From Chara braunii (Eukaryota > Streptophyta > Charophyceae > Charales > Characeae): a stretch of 23,846 bases of DNA. The position numbers and the translations under genes are program-made. Below are positions 16,830-23,846 of the stretch, one piece after another (positions within the stretch are counted from its first letter, which is position 1; each line of letters starts with the position of its first letter). The stretch is taken from the NCBI GenBank assembly GCA_003427395.1, contig BFEA01000493.1, positions 298,224 to 322,069 of the forward strand. Direction: 5' to 3'. The notes below the pieces were generated by a model. It ran no database searches, had not been told where the DNA came from, and saw nothing but the letters and a program-made list of their open reading frames with translations.

Positions 16830-17091
16830 GAGCAGCCAGAACCGTATAGGAAGCTTCAAATGAAGAGGATGGTATGGATCAAGCTGCAAAGCGCTGAACA
16901 GTGTGAACACATGAAGATTTCGATCCAGGCTGACAGTGAAATTTCTGAGAACTCGTTTGTTCAAATGTGATTTTAAAAAATTGAAGAAGGGAAAAGGAAA
17001 GTGCTAAGGAGGCAGTTGTGCTGCGTAAGCCATTTCTTGCCACTGAGTTCTCTGGTTGGCTGGTGGATGGGTGGGTGGGTTGTTCTGACAG
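16319..17091 (+). other. Intron 8 (773 bases)
   Basis: GT-AG intron with two short direct pairs close together, AATGTGCTTGTACCAATGCA (near 16398 and 16426) and AAGTCTSTCACCGCTTTGGC (near 16451 and 16475), and a CA-rich microsatellite (16718-16829). Nothing else is recognised. The acceptor is TGACAG. Confidence 0.8.
16718..16829 (+). repeat. Interrupted (CA)n microsatellite
   Basis: About 110 bases of CA dinucleotides with CCC, G and T interruptions. Confidence 0.97.
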
Positions 17092-17169
17092 GTCACACAT
17101 ACCTTCAATCTGGGACTAAATGGGGCATCAGCGAGATCCTGCAAATACGTCCTGAACACATTGATGCAG
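17092..17169 (+). CDS. MOR1: MOR1 exon 9 of window (too short for ORF finders)
   Basis: Twenty-six codons, phase 0 at both ends: VTHTFNLGLNGASARSCKYV then LNTLMQ. Plant MOR1 has VAKTFDVSLMGASSRSCKYV-LNTLMQ here, and GAS.RSCKYVLNTLMQ is identical apart from one residue. No ATG-initiated frame covers it, so it was found by searching for the missing segment between exons 8 and 10. ACAG acceptor, donor gtaagg. Confidence 0.95.
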
Positions 17170-17733
17170 GTAAGGAAAGGCTAGTCTTTGCAAGTCTCTG
17201 GAATCACAGATGTGTTTATGTATCTTCCAGTATCCTCAACCACCGCCCAGTTGTTTATCTAAGCCTCCAAGAATCACAGATATTTGTACTGTGCGAACGC
17301 CGCAAAGTGTTTTGTTTTTTTTTGTTTTGGCAGTGGCTTTTACATATCGTCTTTGAACTCCCCGGCCCCATGTATTTCCAGACTTAATTTACTCATCTGA
17401 GTCCATCTTGATTCATTTTTAACTGCGAGCTGTATTTCGACAGTTCATACTACCTCATAGATGTGTGCCAACTGAGCAAGGGCAGTTTGGTTATTGAGCA
17501 AAGTATTAGACTACTGCCCAATCATTTTCTCAGGTCTGCAGAATCACACACATGTTCAAGCCCGGGGAATCACATACGTGTTGCAAAGTCTCCAGAGTCA
17601 CATATATTTTTAAGGTAAGGTTTGCTTCTGTCTTTGACCATTTGCAGTCCGTTCGGATGCTGTGGAGTTTGCTCTTATGTTGACAATATATCTCATGGTG
17701 CGGTACCATTGTTTTTGCTCTACATTGGTGCAG
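17170..17733 (+). other. Intron 9 (564 bases)
   Basis: GT-AG intron. It holds five copies of a motif centred on GAATCACANAYRTGTT, three of them in near tandem (about 17530-17612). Otherwise nothing is recognised. GTGCAG acceptor. Confidence 0.8.
17192..17612 (+). repeat. Five copies of a 26-bp motif containing GAATCACA
   Basis: CAAGTCTCTGGAATCACAGA (17192), TAAGCCTCCAAGAATCACAG (17261), CAGGTCTGCAGAATCACACA (17531), CAAGCCCGGGGAATCACATA (17557) and AAAGTCTCCAGAGTCACATA (17585) are each followed by a YRTGTT- or TATTT-like end. The last three are spaced about 27 bases apart. Confidence 0.7.
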
Positions 17734-17892
17734 ACGTTTCAAATCAAGGACCTTGCATCCATGGTACAGCAGACAAGTCTAGGCAATTTGATTGCAGAGC
17801 TGCTTATCTGGCTTTTGAACGAAAAGGTGCCCCAGATCGATGATGGAGGGCAGCTGCTGAAGGCCTTGAATGTCTTGATGCTCAAGATCCTG
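17734..17892 (+). CDS. MOR1: MOR1 exon 10 of window (C-terminal helical region)
   Basis: Fifty-three codons, phase 0 at both ends. It starts TFQIKDLASMVQQTSLGNLI, continues AELLIWLLNEKVPQIDDGGQ and ends LLKALNVLMLKIL. It is collinear and very similar to plant MOR1 TFQNKKLAHAVKESTLESLI..ELLLWLLDERVP..DGSQLLKALNVLMLKIL. The upstream open frame (about 17662-17733) is intron read-through, since exon 9 supplies the preceding residues. Donor gtatgt is followed immediately by a CT microsatellite. Confidence 0.96.
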
Positions 17893-17893
17893 G

Positions 17894-17898
<5 letters not shown>

Positions 17899-17942
<44 letters not shown>
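17899..17942 (+). repeat. (CT)n microsatellite, 22 units, at the 5' splice site
   Basis: The run starts six bases after the exon 10 boundary, directly behind gtatgt. Confidence 0.98.
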
Positions 17943-17945
<3 letters not shown>

Positions 17946-18196
17946 CAACTAGAAAGGTGGTCAGTTGTTTCTACTCTCTAATTGAGACAAGAATCGGACG
18001 TCCAAGGTTGATGTGCTGCTGAATATTTTAGTGAGCAGTTTTCAGTGCGTGATACCGCATTCCGTTAATGAACGTAGACGAGAATAGCATAGTGAATACA
18101 GCTGTCCCCCATAGCAGTTCCTGAAGTGCTGTGATGCTTTATGCCTGGTAGCATCAGAGATTGTTCCTCCCATGTGCCTGATTGAGGTGCATCTAC

Positions 18197-18349
18197 CCCA
18201 TGCATTTGTTCGTTTTTCTTTCTTTCCTTCTTTTCGCATCTCGCCCATGGATTTATTCCTTTTTTCTTTCTTTCCTTCTTTTTGCATCTCGCCCATGGAT
18301 TTATTCCTTTTTTTTTAATTTCCTTCTTTTTCTCTTTTTGCTTTTGACA
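18197..18349 (+). repeat. Three-copy tandem repeat, 47-48 bp unit
   Basis: CCCATGGATTTATTCCTTTT followed by CTTTCTTTCCTTCTTTTTGC and ATCTCG. Units start at 18197, 18244 and 18292; the third decays in its T-rich half. Confidence 0.93.
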
Positions 18350-18504
18350 GCGACTTGGGTCCTGGCTCCCTGTCCGTTCTGGGGAGTGTCATCCAGACTC
18401 CCTTCCACTGGCAAGAATGGAAACTGAATGCAAGATATACCCAACTCCACACTTCCTTTCGTCTCGTCCAAAGGACCCCTGAGAAGCATTGGTTCCCGGT
18501 GCAC

Positions 18505-18855
18505 TACTCTCCACTCCCGATTTCGGAGGGTTTTTCATGGTTGCACTAACTATCCAATTCCACCACTCGAAAACCCTCGGATACTTTTCAGAAACCACCA
18601 TAGAAAAGCACTCTCCGCGGGTGGACAGTGCCTGGCCTGCAAAATTTGTTACACGGATAGACCTGAGCAACTCACCGTAGGACTCTGAATTTGGAGAGTG
18701 CCTGGAGTCTGGGTGGACAAAAAAACGCTGTCTTCTTATGCTGTCACGATGTCTGCTAGTGGACTCGGGACTTGGAGAGTAAGTCCAACGGTGATGAGAA
18801 ATACACTTTGTCAAACTCTCCGCCTACTATACGACTTTCCAGACGGTGGAGAGTA
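18505..18855. mobile_element. Candidate 351-bp element with 10-bp inverted ends
   Basis: TACTCTCCAC (18505-18514) is the reverse complement of GTGGAGAGTA (18846-18855), and related CTCTCC/GGAGAG motifs recur inside. No clear target duplication was found, and the interior has no recognisable protein, so this is tentative. Confidence 0.4.
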
Positions 18856-18949
18856 ATGCAGTGAAGACCCATTGATTGCTCCATTATGGAAGATTGACTG
18901 TCAGATATCACTCTTGCCGTTCACTAAGAATGTTGTAAATGCACGTATC

Positions 18950-18971
18950 AAAAAAAAAAAAAAAAAAAAAA
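18950..18971 (+). repeat. 22-base A-run
   Basis: Long homopolymer that could be the poly(A) tail of a retroposed sequence ending near 18949. No target duplication was found. Confidence 0.9.
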
Positions 18972-19283
18972 CAGCATGAGGTCCAGGATCTGCTCCTCTT
19001 GGAAGGCTGACTGGAGGTGCTGTTGAGTGATCTTTGAGCTAAATTATGTTCACAACCTCTGCATGCTCCGAACGATTTTGTGGGTCTCCAAACACAGAGG
19101 TATTTTATCCATGGCAGCTCGAAGGCTGCCTTGGAATCCAGATTGAGGACCTTTCCCCACCTCCTGTTAATTTCCGGTTAGGGATAGGCGATGCATTTCT
19201 TCTTTTTTTTTTTTTCCTTGTTTAAAGCCTCCATGAAGGATGTAAAGAGGAAAATAGTCATATCAGCATTCCATTTTCTTTTT

Positions 19284-19347
19284 AATGTTGGCTACATTGA
19301 ATGTTGGCTATATTGGATGTTGGCTATGTTGGATGTTGTTGGCTATT
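19284..19347 (+). repeat. 16-bp tandem repeat, about four copies
   Basis: Unit close to AATGTTGGCTACATTG, with copies starting about 19284, 19300, 19316 and 19332 and drifting at the end. Confidence 0.85.
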
Positions 19348-19431
19348 GAATCTTGGCTTTCATAATCAGTTGGTCACAACTTCATTGCTGAAGTTTTGTT
19401 ATGTTGATTTGTTGTTGGTCGTGGCATGCAG

Positions 19432-19605
19432 GAGAACGCTAATCGCACCTCCTCATTTGTGGTGCTAATTGGACTTCTTCGCCCGTACAAGCGGGAGGTG
19501 GGACCGCCTGCATTGACAGCATTGAATCCAGAGGACACGACCCCTGGGTCGAGGATGCAGAGGTTCTCAGATCTTGTTGTCAAGTGCCTGATTCGGCTTA
19601 CGAAG
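19432..19605 (+). CDS. MOR1: MOR1 exon 11 of window (C-terminal helical region)
   Basis: Fifty-eight codons, phase 0 at both ends. It opens ENANRTSSFVVLIGLLRPYK and closes RMQRFSDLVVKCLIRLTK. Both blocks are almost identical to plant MOR1 (DNADRTSSFVVLISLLRPLD; RNQKFSDLVVKCLIKLTK). The middle (REVGPPALTALNPEDTTPGS) is the variable loop, with residues unlike the land-plant SRWPSPA sequence. GCAG acceptor, donor gtgtga. Confidence 0.96.
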
Positions 19606-19911
19606 GTGTGATCCCATTCCTGGTCTGCAGTGTGCATCATCCGTTAGCTCTGGACTTCCTGGTCTGCAATGTACATAAGTTGTGAACAAACATGGCTTTT
19701 GAAGTGTCCCTTGCGCTCTGCCCGTGCTCTGCCCGCTGGCATTGGGTCTATTTGACAGTTGGGAAATGTTGTGATTGCGTGAAGATGTTTTTTTGGCTGT
19801 TGTTAGTCAAAAAACTTCTGGCTGGTGGAACTTCGGAGGAGGTTAGAAGATTGCATTCTGAAGTGTCTTTTTCTTGCTCCATTTCCTCCTCCTCTAGAAG
19901 AGATCATGAAT

Positions 19912-20114
19912 TCATCTGGAATCGAAACATCCCGGGAGGTTTTTTCGGGCGGGGGGCGGCGGATGTATGGCTGTTTTCGGGCGGGGGGCGGCGGATGTAT
20001 GGCTGTGTACTGGTGGTTTGAGCACCACAACCTGTGCCAGGCAATGTCTGGAGTCATCTGGAAACCACAACCTGTGCCAGGCAATGTCTGGAGTCATCTG
20101 GAATCGAAACATCC
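19912..20114 (+). repeat. Nested direct duplications
   Basis: The 21-base segment starting TCATCTGGAATCGAAACATC occurs at 19912-19932 and 20094-20114. Between them lie a 32-bp-period pair (CGGGCGGGGGGCGGCGGATG type; 19946-19977 and 19978-20005) and a 40-bp exact-looking pair (ACCACAACCTGTGCCAGGCA type; 20024-20063 and 20064-20103). Confidence 0.95.
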
Positions 20115-20125
20115 AGGGTTATTCT

Positions 20126-20271
20126 GAGGCTCGGACGGGCCTACTGGACCTGAATGGCTGGCGATGCCAGCCAAAAGAAAGAAAAGTGCTTTGCTGGCGC
20201 TATGGCAAAGCTTGGTGCGCAGTTCGTTTCTGCCATGGCGGAAAGAGGCTCGGAGATATTGGTGGTTTAAT
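20126..20271 (+). repeat. MITE-like repeat, copy 1 (relative at 20994-21131)
   Basis: Shared landmarks with the second copy: GGCT(C)GG...CCTA near the start, GGCTG...CAGCCAAA, AAGAAAG, GTGC...GCTGGCG, GGCAA, GCGCAGT/GAGCAGTGCG, and a right end CTCGG..NTAYTG...GGTTTAA. The right end (GAGGCTCGGAGATATTGGTG then GTTTAATA) carries the TTAA MITE terminal motif. Confidence 0.6.
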
Positions 20272-20427
20272 ACGTAAGCCTCTGTTTTGCTCCCTGTGAA
20301 GATGGGGAAAAAAGGGACAAAGAAGGGATGAGACTAATGAGACCAGTGAAATGAAGAACGCAGTGGGGAGGTATATGGACGGAATTGTATGTTGATGTGA
20401 TTCTTTCTTTTTTTCTTTTGTTTTTTA

Positions 20428-20530
20428 ATTTGGACCATTTCTCGATTTATGCATGTCATTCTTGCACAGGTAGGTGGCATGCTAATCTTCTCTGGATCAT
20501 TCCAATTTTAACAGATATTGTACCTCTTTC
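20428..20530 (-). pseudogene. U6 snRNA-like sequence, full length
   Basis: The minus strand contains TTAAAATTGGAATGATCCAG followed by AGAAGATTAGCATG, TGTGCAAGAATGACATGCAT and AAATCGAGAAATGGTCCAAA. The last 25 bases equal the conserved U6 3' end. The ACAGAGA box reads CCAGAGA, the AGC triad is kept, GGCCCCTGCGC is altered, and the 5' stem-loop is lost. At about 103 bases it is U6-sized. No U6-type promoter elements were seen beyond its 5' end (20531-20600), so it is probably a retrocopy. Confidence 0.85.
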
Positions 20531-20739
20531 AATTAATTTTGGTTGCAACTTGATGGCATGCAGACGAACTGGGTCTTATCCTCCTGGGCTCTCCGTAAAT
20601 GGACATGGATCCGGACTTTCGGACTGTCCGGATTCATGTAGAAGCCCAACCTAGGGTTTGTGTATGCTGGTTTCAAAAATTGTTTATGATTTCTTACGGA
20701 TTCCAGTATAACCAAAAATTTGGTGTCTTTGTTTTTCAG

Positions 20740-20837
20740 GCACTGGGAAGCACTATCAATGATGTCGACCTCGACCGCCTGCTTCAGAGTATTCATGACT
20801 ATCTTCAGGAGCTTGGTCTGGATGAAATCCGGCGAAG
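20740..20837 (+). CDS. MOR1: MOR1 exon 12 of window (C-terminal helical region)
   Basis: Ninety-eight bases, entering in phase 0 and leaving in phase 2. It encodes ALGSTINDVDLDRLLQSIHD then YLQELGLDEIRR plus two bases of a split Arg. Plant MOR1 has LLQSTIYEVDLDRLLQSIHVYLQDLGMEEIRRR, so the helix pair is strongly conserved. TTCAG acceptor, donor gtgcgc. The split AG|G codon is completed by exon 13. Confidence 0.96.
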
Positions 20838-20993
20838 GTGCGCTTTCTGCACATTGGATTTCATTGCCTTCTGCGTGCCCTCACTTTCTTTTCTACACAC
20901 TTGGTGTTCGGCATCGTCTTCTGTTGAACCCATGTTTTCAAATTCACGGCCTCGGGCAGATGGAGAAAACCAATGAATCACTTCGAAAAATCG

Positions 20994-21131
20994 GGAGACT
21001 CGGGCCTAACCAGACGACAATGTCTGGCTGTGTCAGCCAAACAAGAAAGAAAGTGTGCCGCTGGCGGCTTGGCAATATTGGCGAGCAGTGCGAGTCCGGC
21101 TGGCTCGGGGGTGTACTGCCTAGCGGTTTAA
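20994..21131 (+). repeat. MITE-like repeat, copy 2
   Basis: Direct-orientation relative of 20126-20271, starting GAGACTCGGGCCTAACCAGA and containing ATGTCTGGCTGTGTCAGCCA and GCCGCTGGCGGCTTGGCAA. It ends in GCTCGGGGGTGTACTGCC-type sequence and GCGGTTTAAG. Confidence 0.6.
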
Positions 21132-21201
21132 GTTATATTCGCCTACGTCTGGTTGGTCTGAACTTGCTGTAGGATCCAAAGTTCCAAACCAATGTACGAA
21201 G

Positions 21202-21231
21202 TTTTTTTTTTTTTTTTTTTTAAAAAAAAAA
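21202..21231. repeat. T20-A10 homopolymer junction
   Basis: Twenty T followed directly by ten A, a self-complementary tract that can fold on itself. Confidence 0.95.
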
Positions 21232-21599
21232 GAAAAAGGGCAACGGCCTTGAGATATGATCATTCAGCTGACCGGCCCGAGGCAATTCAAATCAGAAAAA
21301 TTCAGAAGTATGTTGTTGTTGTTCATCTGACTGCATCTGAATTCGAGCTTGGGTCTGATAATCTGATTCATATTTCACCAGTTCATGGTTGTGCCAATGG
21401 AGCTAGACCTGTTGCTCATTTGACGTGTTTTCATCTGTCATGTTTATGATTTTACCGAACAAAAAAAAAGAAAAAAAAAAAAGCTCATTATCGGATTTGG
21501 ATGAATCTGGCACCGCTTACCCTCAGAATGTCATCTTCACCATTTTCACAAAGTGAGATTTATTTCAAACACTAAAATTGACTAAATTAACAGACTGAA

Positions 21600-22098
21600 T
21601 ATAAAAGAAGGATTTGGCATATGTGTGTACTTTACTGCAGCAGCAGCTAAGTGAATCTGCACATCTAGCTCCCCCACAGTTGAGGTTACAGTATGGCGAC
21701 CCGACCAATTGGAATCATAGAGTGAATCCTGTCTGCGTTGGTTCGTATACTGAACATCTATAGATATAATACTTGGAGAAGGAGATTCAATCAATCGATT
21801 CCGATGTATTTATATCACCTTTTTTTCTGACTATCGGACGGGCTCTCAGACATCTCTCTGTTTGATGATTGATGTCAAGACTTGTGCGTTATGGAGTCTA
21901 CCATCACCGTCGCCAAACAAATAAAAAAAGGATTTGAAATATGTGTACTTACTGTAGTTATCCCAACCGATTGGAGTGATGGAGTTCGTATACTGAACGT
22001 CTAGATGTAATACCTGGAGAAAGAGATTCAATCAATTGTGATTCTGATGTATTTATTTATAATATTTATATCACCTTTTCTGTCTCTCGGATGGGCTG
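21600..22098 (+). repeat. Two diverged direct copies of a repeat of about 200 bp
   Basis: Copies at about 21600-21843 and 21919-22098 share AAGGATTTG.(C/A)ATATGTG, GACC(A)ATTGGA(A/G)T, TTCGTATACTGAAC.TCTA, TAATAC.TGGAGAA, GAGATTCAATCAAT, GATGTATTTAT, ATATCACCTTTT and CTCGGA.GGGCT-like ends. Confidence 0.85.
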
Positions 22099-22532
22099 GG
22101 ACCAGTAGGTCCTTGGGCAGATCCTACCCGGGTGGCCCGGCTGGTAGCCAAGAGTCCGGGCGGTTTTGTCTCGACTTAGCGGAATTTTCCCAGTTTCGAA
22201 ATCGGATATTATGAATGCTATGGTGTGTGAAAGGGTCCAATTGCGTATCGATAGCGGCCCATACTCCTTGAGGTGGCTTATTGTACATAGACGGTACATT
22301 CAGGACGCACCATCACCGACTCTCGTTCCATGTCACTTGGGATGCAAAACCTCCGAACTGCCAAACCTGACGGCTCAGTAGCCTCTCCAAACAAAAAGTC
22401 AGTCCCTTAGTGTGGTACAGTCTTGTTATAGCACCCCTTTTGTGCTTCAGTTCAAAGTGAAATCCATCAATGAAACTGAATGTACCTTGCCAGTTTGTCA
22501 TTTAACTCACCTGGGGGGTATTAATTAGAAAT

Positions 22533-22638
22533 GATCAATATCAATTCTTTTTTTTTTGTTTAAACCACTAATACCTTTGCCGTCCAGTTTCGATAAGTTT
22601 TAGCCTAGTCTCGAACTTTTAGGAGGCCGTGCCCGACA
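22533..22638 (+). repeat. Partial MITE copy, tandem duplication unit (106 bp)
   Basis: GATCAATATCAATTCTTTTT, then the MITE left end (TTTAAACCACTAATACCTTT) and interior up to GGAGGCCGTGCCCGACA. The same 106-107 bases are repeated from 22639, so the left third of the element plus 5' flank was duplicated in tandem. Confidence 0.93.
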
Positions 22639-22664
22639 GATCAATATCAATTCTTTTTTTTTTT

Positions 22665-22853
22665 GTTTAAACCACTAATACCTTTGCTGTCCAGTTTCGA
22701 CAAGTTTTAGCCTAGTCTCGAACTTTTAGGAGGCCATGCCCGACAACGGCTGCCGTTGATAAATCTGATCGGCGGCCGTCATTTTCTTTCGGCCTCCTGA
22801 AAGGTTGGAGGCCCACTATTTTCCGAACCGACAATGGTACTAGTGGTTGAAAC
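22665..22853. mobile_element. Foldback MITE, complete copy (relative of 566-738)
   Basis: The left end GTTTAAACCACTAATACCTT is inverted at the right end (GGTACTAGTGGTTGAAAC) with three mismatches over 22 bases. The interior shares AGGAGGCC.(A/T)GCCCGAC, GATCGGCGGCCGTC, CTTTCGGCCTCCTGAAAGGT and CCGAACCGACAA with the 566-738 copy. It is slightly longer (189 bp). Confidence 0.8.
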
Positions 22854-23124
22854 TTAAAAGTGCTTCTGCTGTGTATTCTCTCATCCGGCGTGGTGTGAAT
22901 TGCCCTCTCCAAGATCTCTTGTTGCTGCGCACAGTGCACGTGTATGGGAACTGTGTGGATGCCATGTTGTATCTTGCTTCAAACAGGCAAATAACAGTCT
23001 GAAAATGTGTAGAAATTTGTAATTAGCGGATGAAAAACTCCGCACAAAAACAACAATCGGAACTTCCCATCATACTCTCTCCAATTTTCAGGGCTAACGA
23101 AAGCTCTTCGCATGTGCATCGTCT

Positions 23125-23568
23125 GCCATCTATGTATATCATTTGTGATGCAAGGAATCTCTTGTCTGGTGCTTATTTAATATTTATTATTGCGAAAATT
23201 TATTGGCCAGAATTCCCCAGAAATAAATATATTTGTGTTTTCTTGTTGCGTGCTGTCCACTTTGCCTTCCTTGCTGGTGCCATAGCCCTGAAAATGCTTA
23301 CATTTCCGAGTGCCACATGCCGAATGCGCCGTTCTTTTCTGAGCATGCCATCTATACCTAGTGCAATGCAAGGAATTTCTTGTCTGGTGCTTATTTAATA
23401 TTTATTATTGCAAAAATTTATTGGCCAGAATTCCTCAGAAATACATATATTTGTGTGTTCTTGTTGCGTGCTATCAATTTTGCCTTCCTTGCTGGTGCCA
23501 TAGCCCTGAAAATGTTTACATCTGAGTGCCACATGCCAAATGTGCCGTTCTTGTCTGAACATGTATGT
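23125..23568 (+). repeat. Tandem duplication, period 222
   Basis: Units at 23125-23346 and 23347 to about 23568. Both contain GCAAGGAATYTCTTGTCTGG, TTTAATATTTATTATTGC, TTTATTGGCCAGAATTCC, TTCCTTGCTGGTGCCATAGC and GAGTGCCACATGCC. Open frames through it are by-products of the duplication. Confidence 0.96.
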
Positions 23569-23624
23569 CATTCTCACAAAATTCAGTCATATCCTGAAAG
23601 CAGGAGCGGAATGGTGTTTTGCAG

Positions 23625-23781
23625 GGCTGGAGCGGATGACAAGCCGCTTCGTATGGTCAAGACGGTGCTTCATGAACTTGTGAAGCTTCAGGGCCCAAAT
23701 ATTAAGGGCCATCTTTCCTTGGTGCCTATCGATATGGAGCCGCAGCCAATTATCATGGCATACATCGACCTCAACCTGCAG
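23625..23781 (+). CDS. MOR1: MOR1 exon 13 of window (C-terminal helical region)
   Basis: 157 bases. The first base completes the split Arg, then 52 codons follow to a phase 0 end. It starts AGADDKPLRMVKTVLHELVK, continues LQGPNIKGHLSLVPIDMEPQ and ends PIIMAYIDLNLQ. This is nearly identical to plant MOR1 (AGADDKPLRMVKTVLHELVK-LRGAAIKGHLSLVPIDM.PQPIILAYIDLNL). GCAG acceptor, donor gtaatg. Confidence 0.97.
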
Positions 23782-23846
23782 GTAATGAATCCTTTTGTGA
23801 CTAGCTTAGAGAGGGGCTGATTGGGCGCCACAATTCACTTTGCTTA
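23782..23846 (+). other. Start of the intron after exon 13
   Basis: Begins gtaatgaat. The open frame runs on for a few codons to a TGA and is intronic. The next MOR1 exon (TLAAARML... in land plants) is not in the window. Confidence 0.85.

Larger units (their letters stand above)
17893..19431 (+). other. Intron 10 (1539 bases)
   Basis: GT-AG intron containing a CT microsatellite right after the donor, a three-copy 47-48-bp pyrimidine-rich repeat (18197-18349), a TIR element candidate (18505-18855), a 22-base A-run (18950-18971) and a 16-bp tandem repeat (19284-19347). Nothing is recognised at 17950-18190 or 18980-19270. Confidence 0.8.
19606..20739 (+). other. Intron 11 (1134 bases)
   Basis: GT-AG intron holding a nested duplication cluster (19912-20114), a MITE-like copy (about 20126-20271) and a U6-like sequence on the minus strand (20428-20530). 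Nothing is recognised at 19610-19900 or 20540-20736. Confidence 0.8.
20838..23624 (+). other. Intron 12 (2787 bases)
   Basis: GT-AG intron containing a MITE-like copy (20994-21131), a T20/A10 tract (21202-21231), two diverged copies of a repeat of about 200 bp (21600-22098), a duplicated and complete TTAA MITE (22533-22853) and a tandem repeat with period 222 (23125-23568). Nothing is recognised at 22180-22530 or 22860-23120. Confidence 0.8.
2334..23781 (+). other. MOR1: MOR1/GEM1 gene (XMAP215/ch-TOG family), partial; 13 internal exons
   Basis: Thirteen segments translate to pieces that follow one another collinearly along plant MOR1, as recalled from the Arabidopsis protein. Spliced, they give 1554 bases, or 518 codons, without a stop. 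Every intron begins GT and ends AG. Intron phases after exons 1 to 13 are 0,0,1,0,2,2,0,0,0,0,0,2,0, each compatible with the next exon. Known family role: a TOG-domain microtubule polymerase that organises cortical arrays, spindle and phragmoplast in the cytoplasm. Exons 1-4 cover the C-terminal half of the last canonical TOG domain (HEAT repeats). Exons 5-7 are a variable linker, and exons 8-13 are the C-terminal helical region conserved in plants. The N-terminal TOG domains and start codon lie upstream, and the C-terminus and stop downstream. Twelve introns total 19,894 bases (mean about 1.66 kb). The assignment is firm; exact splice points are inferred from homology and consensus. Confidence 0.95.

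Noticed and set aside
17662-17733. Open frame in phase with exon 10
   Set aside because: Exon 9 at 17092-17169 supplies the preceding conserved residues; this stretch is intron 9 with a GTGCAG acceptor at its end.
23030-23620. ORFs over the 222-bp tandem repeat as a repeated protein
   Set aside because: The frame is open in both units only because the units are copies; the sequence is AT-rich and unlike any family.

Overview
The window is a single eukaryotic locus: the 3' part of a large, intron-rich gene on the + strand for the plant MOR1/GEM1 microtubule-associated protein (XMAP215/ch-TOG/Dis1 family). Thirteen internal exons (positions 2334 to 23781, 1554 coding bases, 518 codons) join in one open frame. 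All twelve complete introns are GT-AG, and every phase matches its neighbour. The gene starts before the window, continues past its end, and no other gene is convincingly present. The protein reads like land-plant MOR1 but is clearly diverged. Coding is about 6.5% of the window, and introns run from 297 to 3924 bases, crowded with microsatellites and small transposons. That suggests a streptophyte with a large genome, perhaps a charophycean alga such as Chara. The organism is inferred, not proven.

Layout. 1-2333 is the end of an upstream intron: a hammerhead-related repeat remnant, a foldback MITE at 566-738, and a second interspersed repeat at about 1566-1850. Exons 1-4 (2334-8344) encode the C-terminal half of the last canonical TOG domain. 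Their introns hold a mitochondrial DNA insertion (tRNA-Ser(UGA)-like sequence plus an LSU rRNA fragment, 3036 to about 3486), an unexplained 138-codon ORF (4758-5174), and a composite repeat array (6735 to about 8090) that includes a hammerhead-ribozyme-like core. Exons 5-7 (10720-12277) encode a fast-evolving basic/Ala/His-rich linker. A tRNA-derived SINE with 17-bp target duplications lies between exons 6 and 7. Exons 8-13 (16202-23781) encode the C-terminal helical region conserved in plant MOR1. Intron 7 carries a 1159-bp hAT-like element with perfect 11-bp inverted ends and 8-bp target duplications.

Three U6 snRNA-derived sequences lie in introns 3, 7 and 11, all antisense to the gene. 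A family of elements with related inverted ends next to TTAA-like sites recurs across the window. Many introns also contain local direct duplications of about 20-220 bp.

The gene product is expected to bind tubulin through TOG domains and promote microtubule growth in cortical, spindle and phragmoplast arrays. The remaining features are intronic passengers. The most notable are the hammerhead-like repeat array, the tRNA-SINE, the U6 retrocopies and the hAT-like element.
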